The notes below the pieces were generated by a model. That model was given only the letters and a program-made list of their open reading frames with translations, searched no databases and was not told the origin of the DNA. 64,000 nt of DNA from Flaccisagitta enflata (Eukaryota; Chaetognatha; Sagittoidea; Aphragmophora): positions 40,052,001 to 40,116,000 of the forward strand of contig OZ231126.1 of assembly GCA_965153355.1 (NCBI GenBank), written 5' to 3'. A program made the translations under genes and the position numbers. Below are positions 54,726 to 64,000 of the stretch, in pieces. The stretch's first letter is position 1. Each line of letters opens with the position of its first letter.

Positions 54726-55005
54726 GCGTTTTCAGTGTGAATACATATTCAGGAATTTCAGCCATAACACCTGGGAGTGAGGGAAGAGAGTGAGCGAACC
54801 CGTAAATGGAGCAAAGTGCAAAGTGGACTGCAGCGGAGCGAGTGAGGAGTGAGCGGAGCAAGCGATCGAGGGCCTGTTTCTAGTCATGACAAGAGCCACT
54901 CGGTCGCTCGCTACGTTCGTTTGCTCGCACCGCTCACTCTGCTCACTCACTCTGCAGCGCTACGCTCGCTTCGCTCGCTCGCTCCGTTCACGGGCTCGCT
55001 CACAT
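54726..55005. repeat. Inverted repeat rich in GAGCGAG/CTCGCTC, copy 1
   Basis: GCGTTTTCAGTGTGAATACA leads into GAGTGAGCGAACCCG and GAGCGAGTGAGGAGTGAGCG on the left, and GCTCACTCACTCTGCAGCG and CGCTCGCTCGCTCCGTTC on the right. The two halves pair around TTTCTAGTCATGACAAGAG. Confidence 0.7.
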
Positions 55006-55215
55006 ATACAAATACTACTTCTTTCTTAACTCGATTTCTTTGTCAAAAAAGAAAAAATAATGAAATCTTTTTGGTCCAAATTATGTTTTCGTTCGACGGA
55101 AATCTTGTTAAGTTTTATTTGATCAGAAGTTTTGATAAAATGCTCAGAGTTAATCATTGATCAATCGATCGATCGGTCTCGGAGAATCCTTGATCTCATG
55201 TCATGGCTGATTTCG

Positions 55216-55217
55216 CG

Positions 55218-55249
<32 letters not shown>

Positions 55250-55262
55250 ATTGTTGTTGTGG

Positions 55263-55296
<34 letters not shown>

Positions 55297-55391
55297 GGTT
55301 GTTGTTGTGGTTGTTGTTGTTGTGGTTGTTGTTGTTGTGGTTGTTGTTGTTGTGGTTGTTGTTGTGGTTGTTGTTGTGGTTGTTGTTGTTG

Positions 55392-55434
<43 letters not shown>

Positions 55435-55435
55435 C
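55216..55435. repeat. (TTG)n with TGG interruptions
   Basis: About 218 bp. Interruptions every 12-18 bases in the middle suggest a higher-order unit. Confidence 0.97.
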
Positions 55436-55850
55436 ATTGCCCTACTCGATGATGGCCGCGCAATCAGCTAACATGGCAATTTGGGTTGTCAAAGACAAAG
55501 GATTCTGTATCATGGATCGATCGAGGGGGGATTTAAACCCATATTAAAAATTTGCACAATTTTTACAATTTAGATACAATGCTTGTGGAAACTTGAAAGT
55601 GAGGGTTAACGCTAGACAAGTGTTTTCATTTTTGTCATTATTTTCACTATTACTGTAACAATCAATGATCTGTAAGATTTGCTGCCAAAATGATTTCTCA
55701 TCGGCCCTCCTTTCTCCAATGACAAATACCGATGAATACCGCTGATGACCGCGGCCACAGGATCAGCTGACGGCGAGTCAGTTTGTCGTGTTCAACGGAT
55801 TCTGCAGCAAAGTGGCGCCATGAGTTCCATTCAATATCAAGGATAAAAAT
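55435..55850. other. Intergenic, no gene seen
   Basis: Mixed sequence without a notable frame or array. Confidence 0.4.
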
Positions 55851-55854
55851 TCCT

Positions 55855-55952
55855 TATGAAAACATGAACATGCGGTATCCAGACATAAACATGCGATAAC
55901 AAAACAGAAACACGCAATAACAAAACAAAAACATGAAATATAAAAAAAACAT

Positions 55953-56040
<88 letters not shown>

Positions 56041-56251
56041 TCAGTGTGAATGCATAGTCAGGAATTTCAGCCATCCCACGAAAGATTGAACATAGTGAGT
56101 GAAAGAGCCCAAGGATGGATCGAGCTAGCATAGCGAAGTGGAGTGCAGCGGAGTGAGTGAGCGCAGTGAGCGGTGTGAACAAACGAACGTAGCAAGCAAA
56201 CGAGTGGCTCATTAAAATCGCGATTGTCATGAGTAGAGACAGGCCCATGAT

Positions 56252-56255
<4 letters not shown>
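55855..56255. repeat. Copy 2 of the AACATAAAC-(CA)n-GAGTGAGCG element
   Basis: Degenerate AACATGAACATGCGATA units, then (CA)n (55953-56036), GTTTTCAGTGTGAATGCATA and GTCAGGAATTTCAGCCAT. Then GTGCAGCGGAGTGAGTGAGC. The order is the same as 53885-54900, so the CA array belongs to the repeat. Confidence 0.75.
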
Positions 56256-56258
<3 letters not shown>

Positions 56259-56302
<44 letters not shown>

Positions 56303-56303
56303 A
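56259..56303. repeat. (TCTG)n microsatellite
   Basis: Eleven TCTG units. Confidence 0.95.
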
Positions 56304-56347
56304 TTCGATATTAAAACAATTGTCATCTAATTTTTTATGCTTTAGTA

Positions 56348-57122
56348 ATCAGGAAAAAAGTGGAAGTCAGTCTTTGACTTTTTGACATATCTGAGAGAAA
56401 TATGGTTTTCATTTTCTTATTAAGAAGTTGTGAATCTCATTTGGCTGAATGAGCCCTCCAATTAAATTGATAGGGTAAGTAAATTTGATAATTCTCTTTC
56501 ATTTGGCACCAAGTAGAATGCTCAAACAGATGTTATTCGAGTTATGAATTTTTCAATCTTTTTTTTTTTTTTAAATTCAAATAAAATTTTATTCAATTTA
56601 TTACAATGTTATGTAGGATCAATAAAGAAGTATATTGATGTTTATTTGAGCATGCAAATACAAAAAAACATGTTCCTGAGTGTAGCTGTTCATCGTTGAG
56701 GGTGGTTTTGAGTCTGCTAGCTCATTTAGCTTATTTAGCTCAATTTTTTTCTGATTTTAATTTGGAAAAATGAATAGATGTTTTGATACTTTTTTGAGCA
56801 TGCAAATATAAGAAAGCATAGCAGTGAGCATAACTGCTCATCTGTGAGGTAAATGTTTTGATACCTGTCTGAGCATGCAAATACAAGAATATGTCAGTGA
56901 GCATAACTGGTCATCTGGGTGAGTGATTTTGAGTATTTTAGCTCATCGAGCTCATTTGGCTCAATCCTATTTTTCTCTGATTTTTCAGTGCATTAAATAC
57001 ATACAATTGCTCATGATTCAATCTAACAAACTAAAGAATTTGCAGTGACTGAAGATAAAAGCATTCTGAAAAATGACCAATGCTTATGACGTTTTTCCTC
57101 ATAGCGATAGCTGTCATTGCTG
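56348..57122 (+). repeat. Dispersed repeat of about 800 bp, copy 2
   Basis: Aligns with 44371-45190, including TCTGAGAGAAATATGGTTTT-like and AAATTTGATAATTCTCTTTC words. The opening stem has decayed by two changes. Confidence 0.75.
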
Positions 57123-57389
57123 ATATTTGCATATTATCGATATCACCGGCAACACCGTTTTTAGGGTTACAAACTGATCTTTTACCATTCTCCAAATATC
57201 TATTCCATCTAAATTCTACCTTGCTATGTAACCTATTAAAAAAAGAAGAAGTTTGAGGAAGGGCTGATGTATAAACAGAGCGTCAGAATTAAAGCACACG
57301 TGACATCAGTTCAATTGCAAATAATCTATGATAAAGAAAACAAAATTTGGTGGAGGGTGGGATGGCGGCAAAGGGCAGGAAGACTGCAA

Positions 57390-59838
57390 CTTGGTGGTGG
57401 AATAGGGTGTCTGGGTGGTGATAGGTGGTTTGGGTCGGTAAGTGCTGCTGGGTGGTGATTTCAGCCCAGTGTGATAGGGGAATAGGGTGTCTGGGTGGTG
57501 ATAGGTGGTTTGGGTCGGTAAGTGCTGCTGGGTGGTGATTTCAGCCCAGTGTGATAGGGGAATAGGGTGTCTGGGTGGTGATAGGTGGTTTGGGTCGGTA
57601 AGTGCTGCTGGGTGGTGATTTCAGCCCAGTGTGATAGGGGAATAGGGTGTCTGGGTGGTGATAGGTGGTTTGGGTCGGTAAGTGCTGCTGGGTGGTGATT
57701 TCAGCCCAGTGTGATAGGGGAATAGGGTGTCTGGGTGGTGATAGGTGGTTTGGGTCGGTAAGTGCTGCTGGGTGGTGATTTCAGCCCAGTGTGATAGGGG
57801 AATAGGGTGTCTGGGTGGTGATAGGTGGTTTGGGTCGGTAAGTGCTGCTGGGTGGTGATTTCAGCCCAGTGTGATAGGGGAATAGGGTGTCTGGGTGGTG
57901 ATAGGTGGTTTGGGTCGGCGTGTCTGGGTGGGTGGTGATCTTCCGATCTGTGATAGGGGAATAGGGTGTCTGGGTGGTGATAGGTGGTTTGGGTCGGTAA
58001 GTGCTGCTGGGTGGTGATTTCAGCCCAGTGTGATAGGGGAATAGGGTGTCTGGGTGGTGATAGGTGGTTTGGGTCGGTAAGTGCTGCTGGGTGGTGATTT
58101 CAGCCCAGTGTGATAGGGGAATAGGGTGTCTGGGTGGTGATAGGTGGTTTGGGTCGGTAAGTGCTGCTGGGTGGTGATTTCAGCCCAGTGATAGGGGGAA
58201 TAGGGGTGGCGGTGGTTACAGGTGGCGGTGGTTACAGGTGGCGGTGGTTACAGGTGGCGGCGGTTGCAGGTGGCGGAGGTTACAGATGGTGGTGGTGGCG
58301 GGGGCGGAGGCAGTGAGAAGTGGCGGCGGTTACAGGTGGCGGCAGTGGTGTTGACGGCGGCGGTGTCGGGTAGTTGCGGTGACTGGTGGCGGCAGTGATT
58401 CTGATGGCGATGAATGGTGGCGGTGCTCAAAGTGGGTAGTAGTGAGAGGTGGCGGCCATGACAAGGGGTAATGGTTAGAGGTGGCAGCAGTGGTGTTGAC
58501 GGCAGTGGTGTGAGCCGGTGTCAGGTGGTGGCGGTTACAGGTGGCGGCATATAGCATATAGGGGAATAGGGTGTCTGGGTGGCGATTGGTGGTTATGGCC
58601 GGTAAGTCCTGCTGGGTGGTGATTTCAGCTCAATGTGATAGGGGAATAGGCTGTCTGGGCGGTAATCTGTGGTTATGGCCAGTTAGCCCGACTGGGTGGT
58701 GATTTCAGACCAGTTTGATAGGGGAAAAGGCTGTCTGGGCAGTAATCTGTGGTTATGGCTAGTTAGTCCTACTGGGTGGTGATTTCAGCCCAGTGCATAG
58801 GGGAATAAGGAGTCGGGGTGGTGATTGGTGGTAATGGCCGGTTAGTACTGCTGGGTGGTGATTTCAGCCCAGTGTGCGACAGTGGTGGTGGTGGTGGCGA
58901 TGAGAGCTTGGTGATAGGTGGTTTGGGTCGGTAAGTGCTGCTGGGTGGTGATTTCAGCCCAGTGTGATAGGGGAATAGGGTGTCTGGGTGGTGATAGGTG
59001 GTTTGGGTCGGTAAGTGCTGCTGGGTGGTGATTTCAGCCCAGTGTAGGGGGAAGAAGTTCGGGTGGTGATAGGTGGTTTGCCTAAGTGCTGCTGGGTGGT
59101 GATTTCAGCCCATGTGATAGGGAATAGGGTGTCTGGGTGGTGATAGGTGGTTTAATGGTGGGTGCGGCTGGGTGGTGATTTCAGCTCAGTGTGATAGGGG
59201 GAATAGGGTGTCTGGGTGGTGATAGGGTGGTTTGGGTCGGTAAGTGCTGCTGGGTGGTGATTTCAGCCCAGTGTGATAGGGGAATAGGGTGTCTGGGTGG
59301 TGATAGGTGGTTTGGGTCGGTAAGTGCTGCTGGGTGGTGATTTCAGCCCAGTGTGATAGGGGAATAGGTGTCTAAGTGGTGATATAGGTGGTTTGTCGAG
59401 TAAGGCTGCTGGGTGGTGATTTCAGCCCAGCGTGATAGGGGAATAGGGTGTCTGGGTGGTGATTGGTGGTTTAAGTCGGTAAGTGCTGCTGGGTGGTGAT
59501 TTCCCAGCCCAGTGATAGGGGGAAGAGGGTGTCTGGGTGGTGATAGGTGGTTTGGGTCGGTAAGTGCTGCTGGGTGGTGATTTCAGCCCAGTGTGATAGG
59601 GGAATAGGGTGTCTGGGTGGTGATAGGTGGTTTGGGTCTGTGGTGCTGCCCCACGGTTGGTGATTTCAGCCCAGTGTGATAGGGGAATAGGGTGTCTGGG
59701 TGGTGATAGGTGGTTTGGGTCGGTAAGTGCTGCTGGGTGGTGATTTCAGCCCAGTGTGATAGGGGAATAGGGTGTCTGGGTGGTGATAGGTGGTTTGGGT
59801 CGGTAAGTGCTGCTGGGTGGTGATTTCAGCCCAGTGTG
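57390..59838. repeat. 80-bp satellite, about 30 units
   Basis: AATAGGGTGTCTGGGTGGTG recurs exactly every 80 bases from 57401 to about 57900 (57481, 57561, 57641 and so on). After that, units with insertions and deletions alternate with perfect blocks (57960-58180, 58965-59040, 59270-59350, 59690-59838). The perfect blocks imply recent amplification, or collapse/expansion during assembly. Confidence 0.95.
58195..58560. repeat. GGCGGTGGTTACAGGT array inside the satellite
   Basis: A degenerate unit of about 16 bp (GGTGGCGGTGGTTACA) replaces the 80-bp unit for about 360 bases. Confidence 0.85.
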
Positions 59839-60015
59839 CGTCGGTCGGTCTGTCCGTCGGTCCGTCGGTCGGTAACACTTAGCTTTTTTGTGTCATTTAT
59901 GGTCATTTTGGGTTGTCTGGAGTCATTTTGAGTCATTTTTTGTTGCTTTAGGTCATTTTTGATTGTTTTAAATAATTTTAGGTCATTTTTGATCATTTTT
60001 GATCATTTTTGATCA
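59838..60015 (+). repeat. Hairpin-family fragment with GGTCATTTTTGAT array
   Basis: A CGGTCGGTCTGTCCGTCGG run and CACTTAGCTTTTTTGTGTCA lead into GGTCATTTT/GATCATTTT units of 9-12 bases. The tip is absent; the satellite joins the tetramer run directly. Confidence 0.7.
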
Positions 60016-60487
60016 CATCTCGCTTTTTCAGTCGTACGTTTTTAGCTGAATTTAGCTTCATTTCTGAGGTCAGATCCTTTTCTCTTCTAGCTTGTATTTT
60101 GGAACAGGAATGTGGAAAATATCTTGGCATTAATTTGCGCAAATATTTTAGTTACCAAAAATAGGCAACATTTAGGAAGTTTTGAGTTTCATTTCACCAT
60201 GCAAATGTTTGAAAAAAAAACGTCAAATGGAGAAGTATGGCAATTCTCAAGTGGTTCGGAGTAAGCTTTTACAAGCTCATCAATAAGAAGGTTTTTTTCT
60301 TTCATCATCTGACTGACTGAAAGAGGTTCAAAAAGCAAATACAGAGAAAAAAGGATCGTAATATCTGACCAAAAGACGAATTACAGAATTACAAATGACT
60401 ACTACTGCTTCATGAGTCATGACCGATTACGATTTTAAATTTGTTTTAATCCTCCACGTCTCATCCCATTTATATCTTCCGCTCAGC

Positions 60488-60551
60488 AGATAACAGTGTT
60501 GCTTATCAGCCTATCAAATTCAAGAGTCAATATGACGACAAATTTTTTCTT
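60488..60551 (+). pseudogene. Partial duplicate of the exon at 60600
   Basis: After CTTCCGCTCAG the text GATAACAGTGTTGCTTATCA and CCTATCAAATTCAAGA encodes DNSVAYQPIKFKSQYDD, close to DNSVSYQPVKFKNPYEG in the exon 112 bases downstream. It has an acceptor but no donor before the similarity ends, so it looks like an abandoned tandem exon copy. Confidence 0.55.
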
Positions 60552-60599
60552 ACAATATGCAACATTATAACCTGTCTATTTGTATCTTTTCCTCTTTAG

Positions 60600-60760
60600 A
60601 TAATAGCGTGTCTTATCAGCCAGTGAAATTCAAGAATCCATACGAGGGCAAACAATTGATTCATCTTCATTCGGCTGTCGAATGGAATTTGCCACTCGGC
60701 AAAGATGTCTTCGTCAAGGAAGGATGTCAAGTAGATGCCTGCGTTCTTGTAGATGATCAG
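60600..60760 (+). CDS. Internal exon, probably of a GT10 fucosyltransferase-like protein
   Basis: A pyrimidine-rich acceptor (TTTGTATCTTTTCCTCTTTAG) and a donor CAG|GTAAAT bound a 161-nt open exon. It encodes NSVSYQPVKFKNPYEGKQL and continues through AVEWNLPLGKDVFVKEGCQV and DACVLVDDQ. A Trp, then G-x-x-x-F, C-x-V-x-x-C and D-D/R is the pattern of the N-terminal domain of alpha-1,3-fucosyltransferases (family GT10), Golgi enzymes that add fucose to glycans. This identification rests on motif memory over 50 residues. No other exon of the gene is in the window: upstream is satellite, and downstream a TCA array starts only 10 bases after the donor. The gene must have introns full of satellite DNA. 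Confidence 0.5.
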
Positions 60761-60764
60761 GTAA

Positions 60765-61016
<252 letters not shown>

Positions 61017-61134
61017 TTGAACGCATGAAAGCAGGAGTATTTGGTGTCGGAATCAATTTTGTGAGGAGAATGAAATTTTTGTGCCATCGGTTTCCCATTG
61101 GAAGGCAGGCGCTAAAAACAGCTGCGCGCCCTAT

Positions 61135-61135
<1 letters not shown>

Positions 61136-61190
<55 letters not shown>

Positions 61191-61192
61191 AG
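61136..61192. repeat. (TC)n microsatellite
   Basis: About 46 bp of TC plus a variant end. With the GA array at 61228 it can fold into a hairpin. Confidence 0.95.
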
Positions 61193-61223
61193 AGCGTTAA
61201 GGGAGAATGATGAGAAGGGGAAA

Positions 61224-61225
<2 letters not shown>

Positions 61226-61306
<81 letters not shown>
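61226..61306. repeat. (GA)n microsatellite
   Basis: About 78 bp of GA with one GG interruption. Confidence 0.96.
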
Positions 61307-61307
61307 A

Positions 61308-64000
61308 CACAGTGCCCGGATCCCACCACCACCAAAAATACACTCGCTCACCCCCTCATCACCCCCTATCACCACCAATTCACTCTACACAGTGCCCCGG
61401 ATCCCACCACCACGAAAATTAAGTACCCATCACCCCCTATCACCCCCTATCACCACCAATTCACCTACACAGTGCTCCGGATCCCACCACCACCAAAAAT
61501 AAGTACCCGTCACCCCCCTATCACCCCCCTATCACCACCAATTCACCTACACAGTGCTCCTGATCCCACCACCACCAAAAATAAGTACCCATCACCCTCC
61601 TACCACCACCTAATCACCACCACTTCATTTACACAGTGCTCCGGATCCCACCACCACCAAAAAGGCACCACACCCTCTATCACCACCACACCACCACCAA
61701 TTCACCCACATGCTCCGATCCCACCACCACCAAAAAATAAGTACCCGAGCCACCCCCTATCACCCCCTATCACCACCAATTCACCTACACAGTGCTCCGG
61801 ATCCCACCACCACCAAAAAATAAGTAAATTCACACCCCCTCTATCACCACCAATTCACCACAACACCACCTACACAGTGCTCCGGATCCCACCACCAATA
61901 AAAATAAGTACCCGTCACCCCCTATCACCCCCTATCACCACCACCCACCTACACAGTGCTCCCGGATCCCACCACCACAAAAATAAGTACCCGCTCACCC
62001 CCTTATCACTCCCTATCACTACCAATTCACCTACACAGTGCCTCGGATCCCACCACCACAAAAATAAGCAATTCACACCCCCATCACCCCCCTATCACCA
62101 CTCAATTCACCTACACAGTGCCCGGATCCCACCACCACAAAAAAATAAGCACCACCCCTATCACCCCCCTATCACAACTCTCAATTCATCCTACACAGTG
62201 CTCCGGATCCCACCACCACAAAAAATAAGTACCCACCACCCCTATCACCCCCTATCACTCACCAATTCACTCTACACAGTGCCCGGATCCCACCATCACG
62301 AAAAATAAGTACCCGTCACCCCCTATCACCCCCCCCATCACCACCCATTCACCTACACAGTGCTCCGGATCCCACCACCACAAAAAATAAGTACCCGTCA
62401 CCCCCTATCACCCCTATCACCACCAATTCACTTCCACACAGTGCTCCTTGATCCCACCACCACAAAGGTCAGCACCGTCACCCCCCTATCACCCCCCTAT
62501 CACTACCAATTCACCTACACAGTGCCCGGATCCCACCACCACAAAAAATAAGTACCCGTCACCCCTATCACCCCCCGTAAGATGATCGATATCTGGGAAT
62601 CCTTAAACTATACCACAGTGCTCCTGATCCCACCACCACAAAAATAAGTACCCGTCACCCCCTATCACCCCCTATCACCACCAATTCACCCACACAGTGC
62701 CCCGGCTGATCCCACCACCACAAAAAAAAGGTACCCGTCACCTCTATCACCCCCTATCACCACCAATTCACCTACACAGTGCTCCGGATCCCACCACCAC
62801 AAAAAATAAGTGCCCGGGCTACCCCCTATCACCCCCGCACGGCTCACTCAATTCACCTCCACAGTGCCCGGATCCCACCACTACAAAAAATAAGTACCCG
62901 CCACCCCCCCTATCACCTCTCTATCACTGACTAATTCACCTACACAGTGCTCCCGGATCCCACCACCACAAAAATAAGTAACCTCACACCCCCCTATCAC
63001 CCCCCTATCACCACCAATTCACTCACAGTGCTCCGGATCCCACCACCACAAAATAACATAAATACTAACTTTTGCAAATCTGCCTCTGTCAAAACGCCCT
63101 GCCCCCTCTCACCCCACAGTGCTCCGGATCCCACCACCACAAAAATAAGTACCCGTCACCCCCTATCACCCCCCTATCACCACTAATTTCCACACAGTGC
63201 TCCGGATCCCACCACCACAAAAATAAGTACCCGTCACCCCCTCTCAACCCCCTTATCACCACCAATTCAATTTCCACACAGTGCGTCCGGACCCACCACC
63301 ACAAAATAAGCACCACACCCCTATCACCTCTCTCTATCACCACCAATTCACCTACACAGTGCCTCCGATCCCACCACCACAAAAAAAAAGTACCCGTCAC
63401 CCTCTATCACCCCCAAATCACCACCCATACACTCACACAGTGCTCCTGATCCCACCACCACAAAAATAAGTACCCGTCACCCCTATCACCCTCTCCCTAT
63501 CACCACTCAATTCACCCACAGTGCTCCGGATCCCACCACCACAAAAATAAGTACCCGTCACTCTCTATCACCCCCCTATCACCACCAATTCACCTACACA
63601 GTGCCCGGATCCCACCACCACAAAAAATAAGTACCGCTACCCCCTATCACCCCCTATCACCACCACACCCACACAGTGCTCCGGATCCCACCACCACAAA
63701 AATAAGTACCCGGCCACCCCCTATCACCCCCCTATCACCACCAATTCACCTACACAGTGCCCGGATCCCACCACCACAAAAATAAGTACCCGTCACCCCC
63801 TATCACTCCCCCTACACCACGCAATTCCGATCTACAGTGCTCCGGATCCCACCACCACAAAAATAAAAATGTGACTTTTGTACCGACCGACACGGCAAGG
63901 TGTAGCCCACACAGTGCTCCTTGATCCCACCACCACAAAAATAGAGCTTCTCTTTGCAAGGCTATACCCCCTAATCCCTCTGAGATACACACCCACAGTG
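61308..64000. repeat. 82-bp satellite, at least 30 units, reaching the window end
   Basis: ACAGTGCTCCGGATCCCACCACCAC plus AATAAGTACCCGTCACC, CCCTATCACC and ACCAATTCACCTAC recur every 78-86 bases. Units differ mainly by small indels in C and A runs. Interruptions at 62577-62612, 63052-63108 and 63868-63905 contain unrelated text. The last interruption holds GTACCGACCGACACGGCAAG, a hairpin-family piece. Confidence 0.95.

Noticed and set aside
61472-62308. 278-aa plus frame rich in His, Pro and Thr
   Set aside because: It is a translation of the 82-bp satellite. Indels between units destroy any fixed frame.
61308-64000. Possible CRISPR array (regular short repeats with spacers)
   Set aside because: Units are contiguous satellite repeats without unique spacers, in a eukaryotic context, and no cas genes are present.

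Overview
The window looks like repeat-rich, non-coding DNA from a eukaryote, most likely an invertebrate animal. I base this on long dinucleotide and trinucleotide arrays, GT-AG splice-like exon borders, Tc1/mariner-, Tigger/pogo- and hAT-like elements flanked by target duplications, and a Ty3/gypsy-type retroelement whose double zinc knuckle is of a kind common in metazoan elements. I cannot name the species. There are no rRNA genes, no convincing tRNA genes and no CRISPR array. A 10-base run of N at 5641 is an assembly gap. Nearly all the long open frames outside 15-31 kb are translations of simple repeats.

0-15 kb: microsatellites, a 550-bp foldback element (421-969), a possible 39-nt exon (5521-5559), a Tc1/mariner deletion derivative with a transposase tail (12105-12697), and many copies of a dispersed family (the 'hairpin family') whose tip is a palindrome of the type AGTCGCG...CGCGACT. 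A dimeric satellite of about 148 bp lies at 14.24-15.03 kb.

15-31.5 kb: the only coding-dense part. Two unrecognised open frames (15038-16510 and 16540-17526) are joined by a possible -1 frameshift site. A Ty3/gypsy-like gag-pol (about 18073-31362) follows. It is split by a complete younger LTR element (20660-26093) with 519-bp LTRs that read as identical and a 5-bp target duplication, and it is broken again by one in-frame stop inside the integrase zinc finger. The younger element carries no recognisable pol. Its main frame is a 912-codon repeat-rich protein on the minus strand that starts inside the LTR. The gag-pol region ends at a near-perfect 138-bp hairpin.

31.5-57 kb: a hAT-like element with an 8-bp duplication (31551-32068), a 5.4-kb segment bounded by Tc1-like inverted termini (33017-38460), a Tigger-like 271-bp element (40268-40538), many hairpin-family copies with locally amplified minisatellites, and two copies of a roughly 800-bp repeat (44.37 and 56.35 kb).

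57-64 kb: an 80-bp satellite (57.4-59.8 kb), one probable protein-coding exon resembling the N-terminal part of a GT10 fucosyltransferase (60600-60760) with a partial upstream duplicate, and an 82-bp satellite running off the end of the window (61.3-64 kb).

The most unusual signal is the hairpin family. At least twenty copies keep a terminal stem through paired (compensatory) base changes, and many copies have grown a different internal minisatellite. This is best explained as a non-autonomous mobile family that needs the stem.
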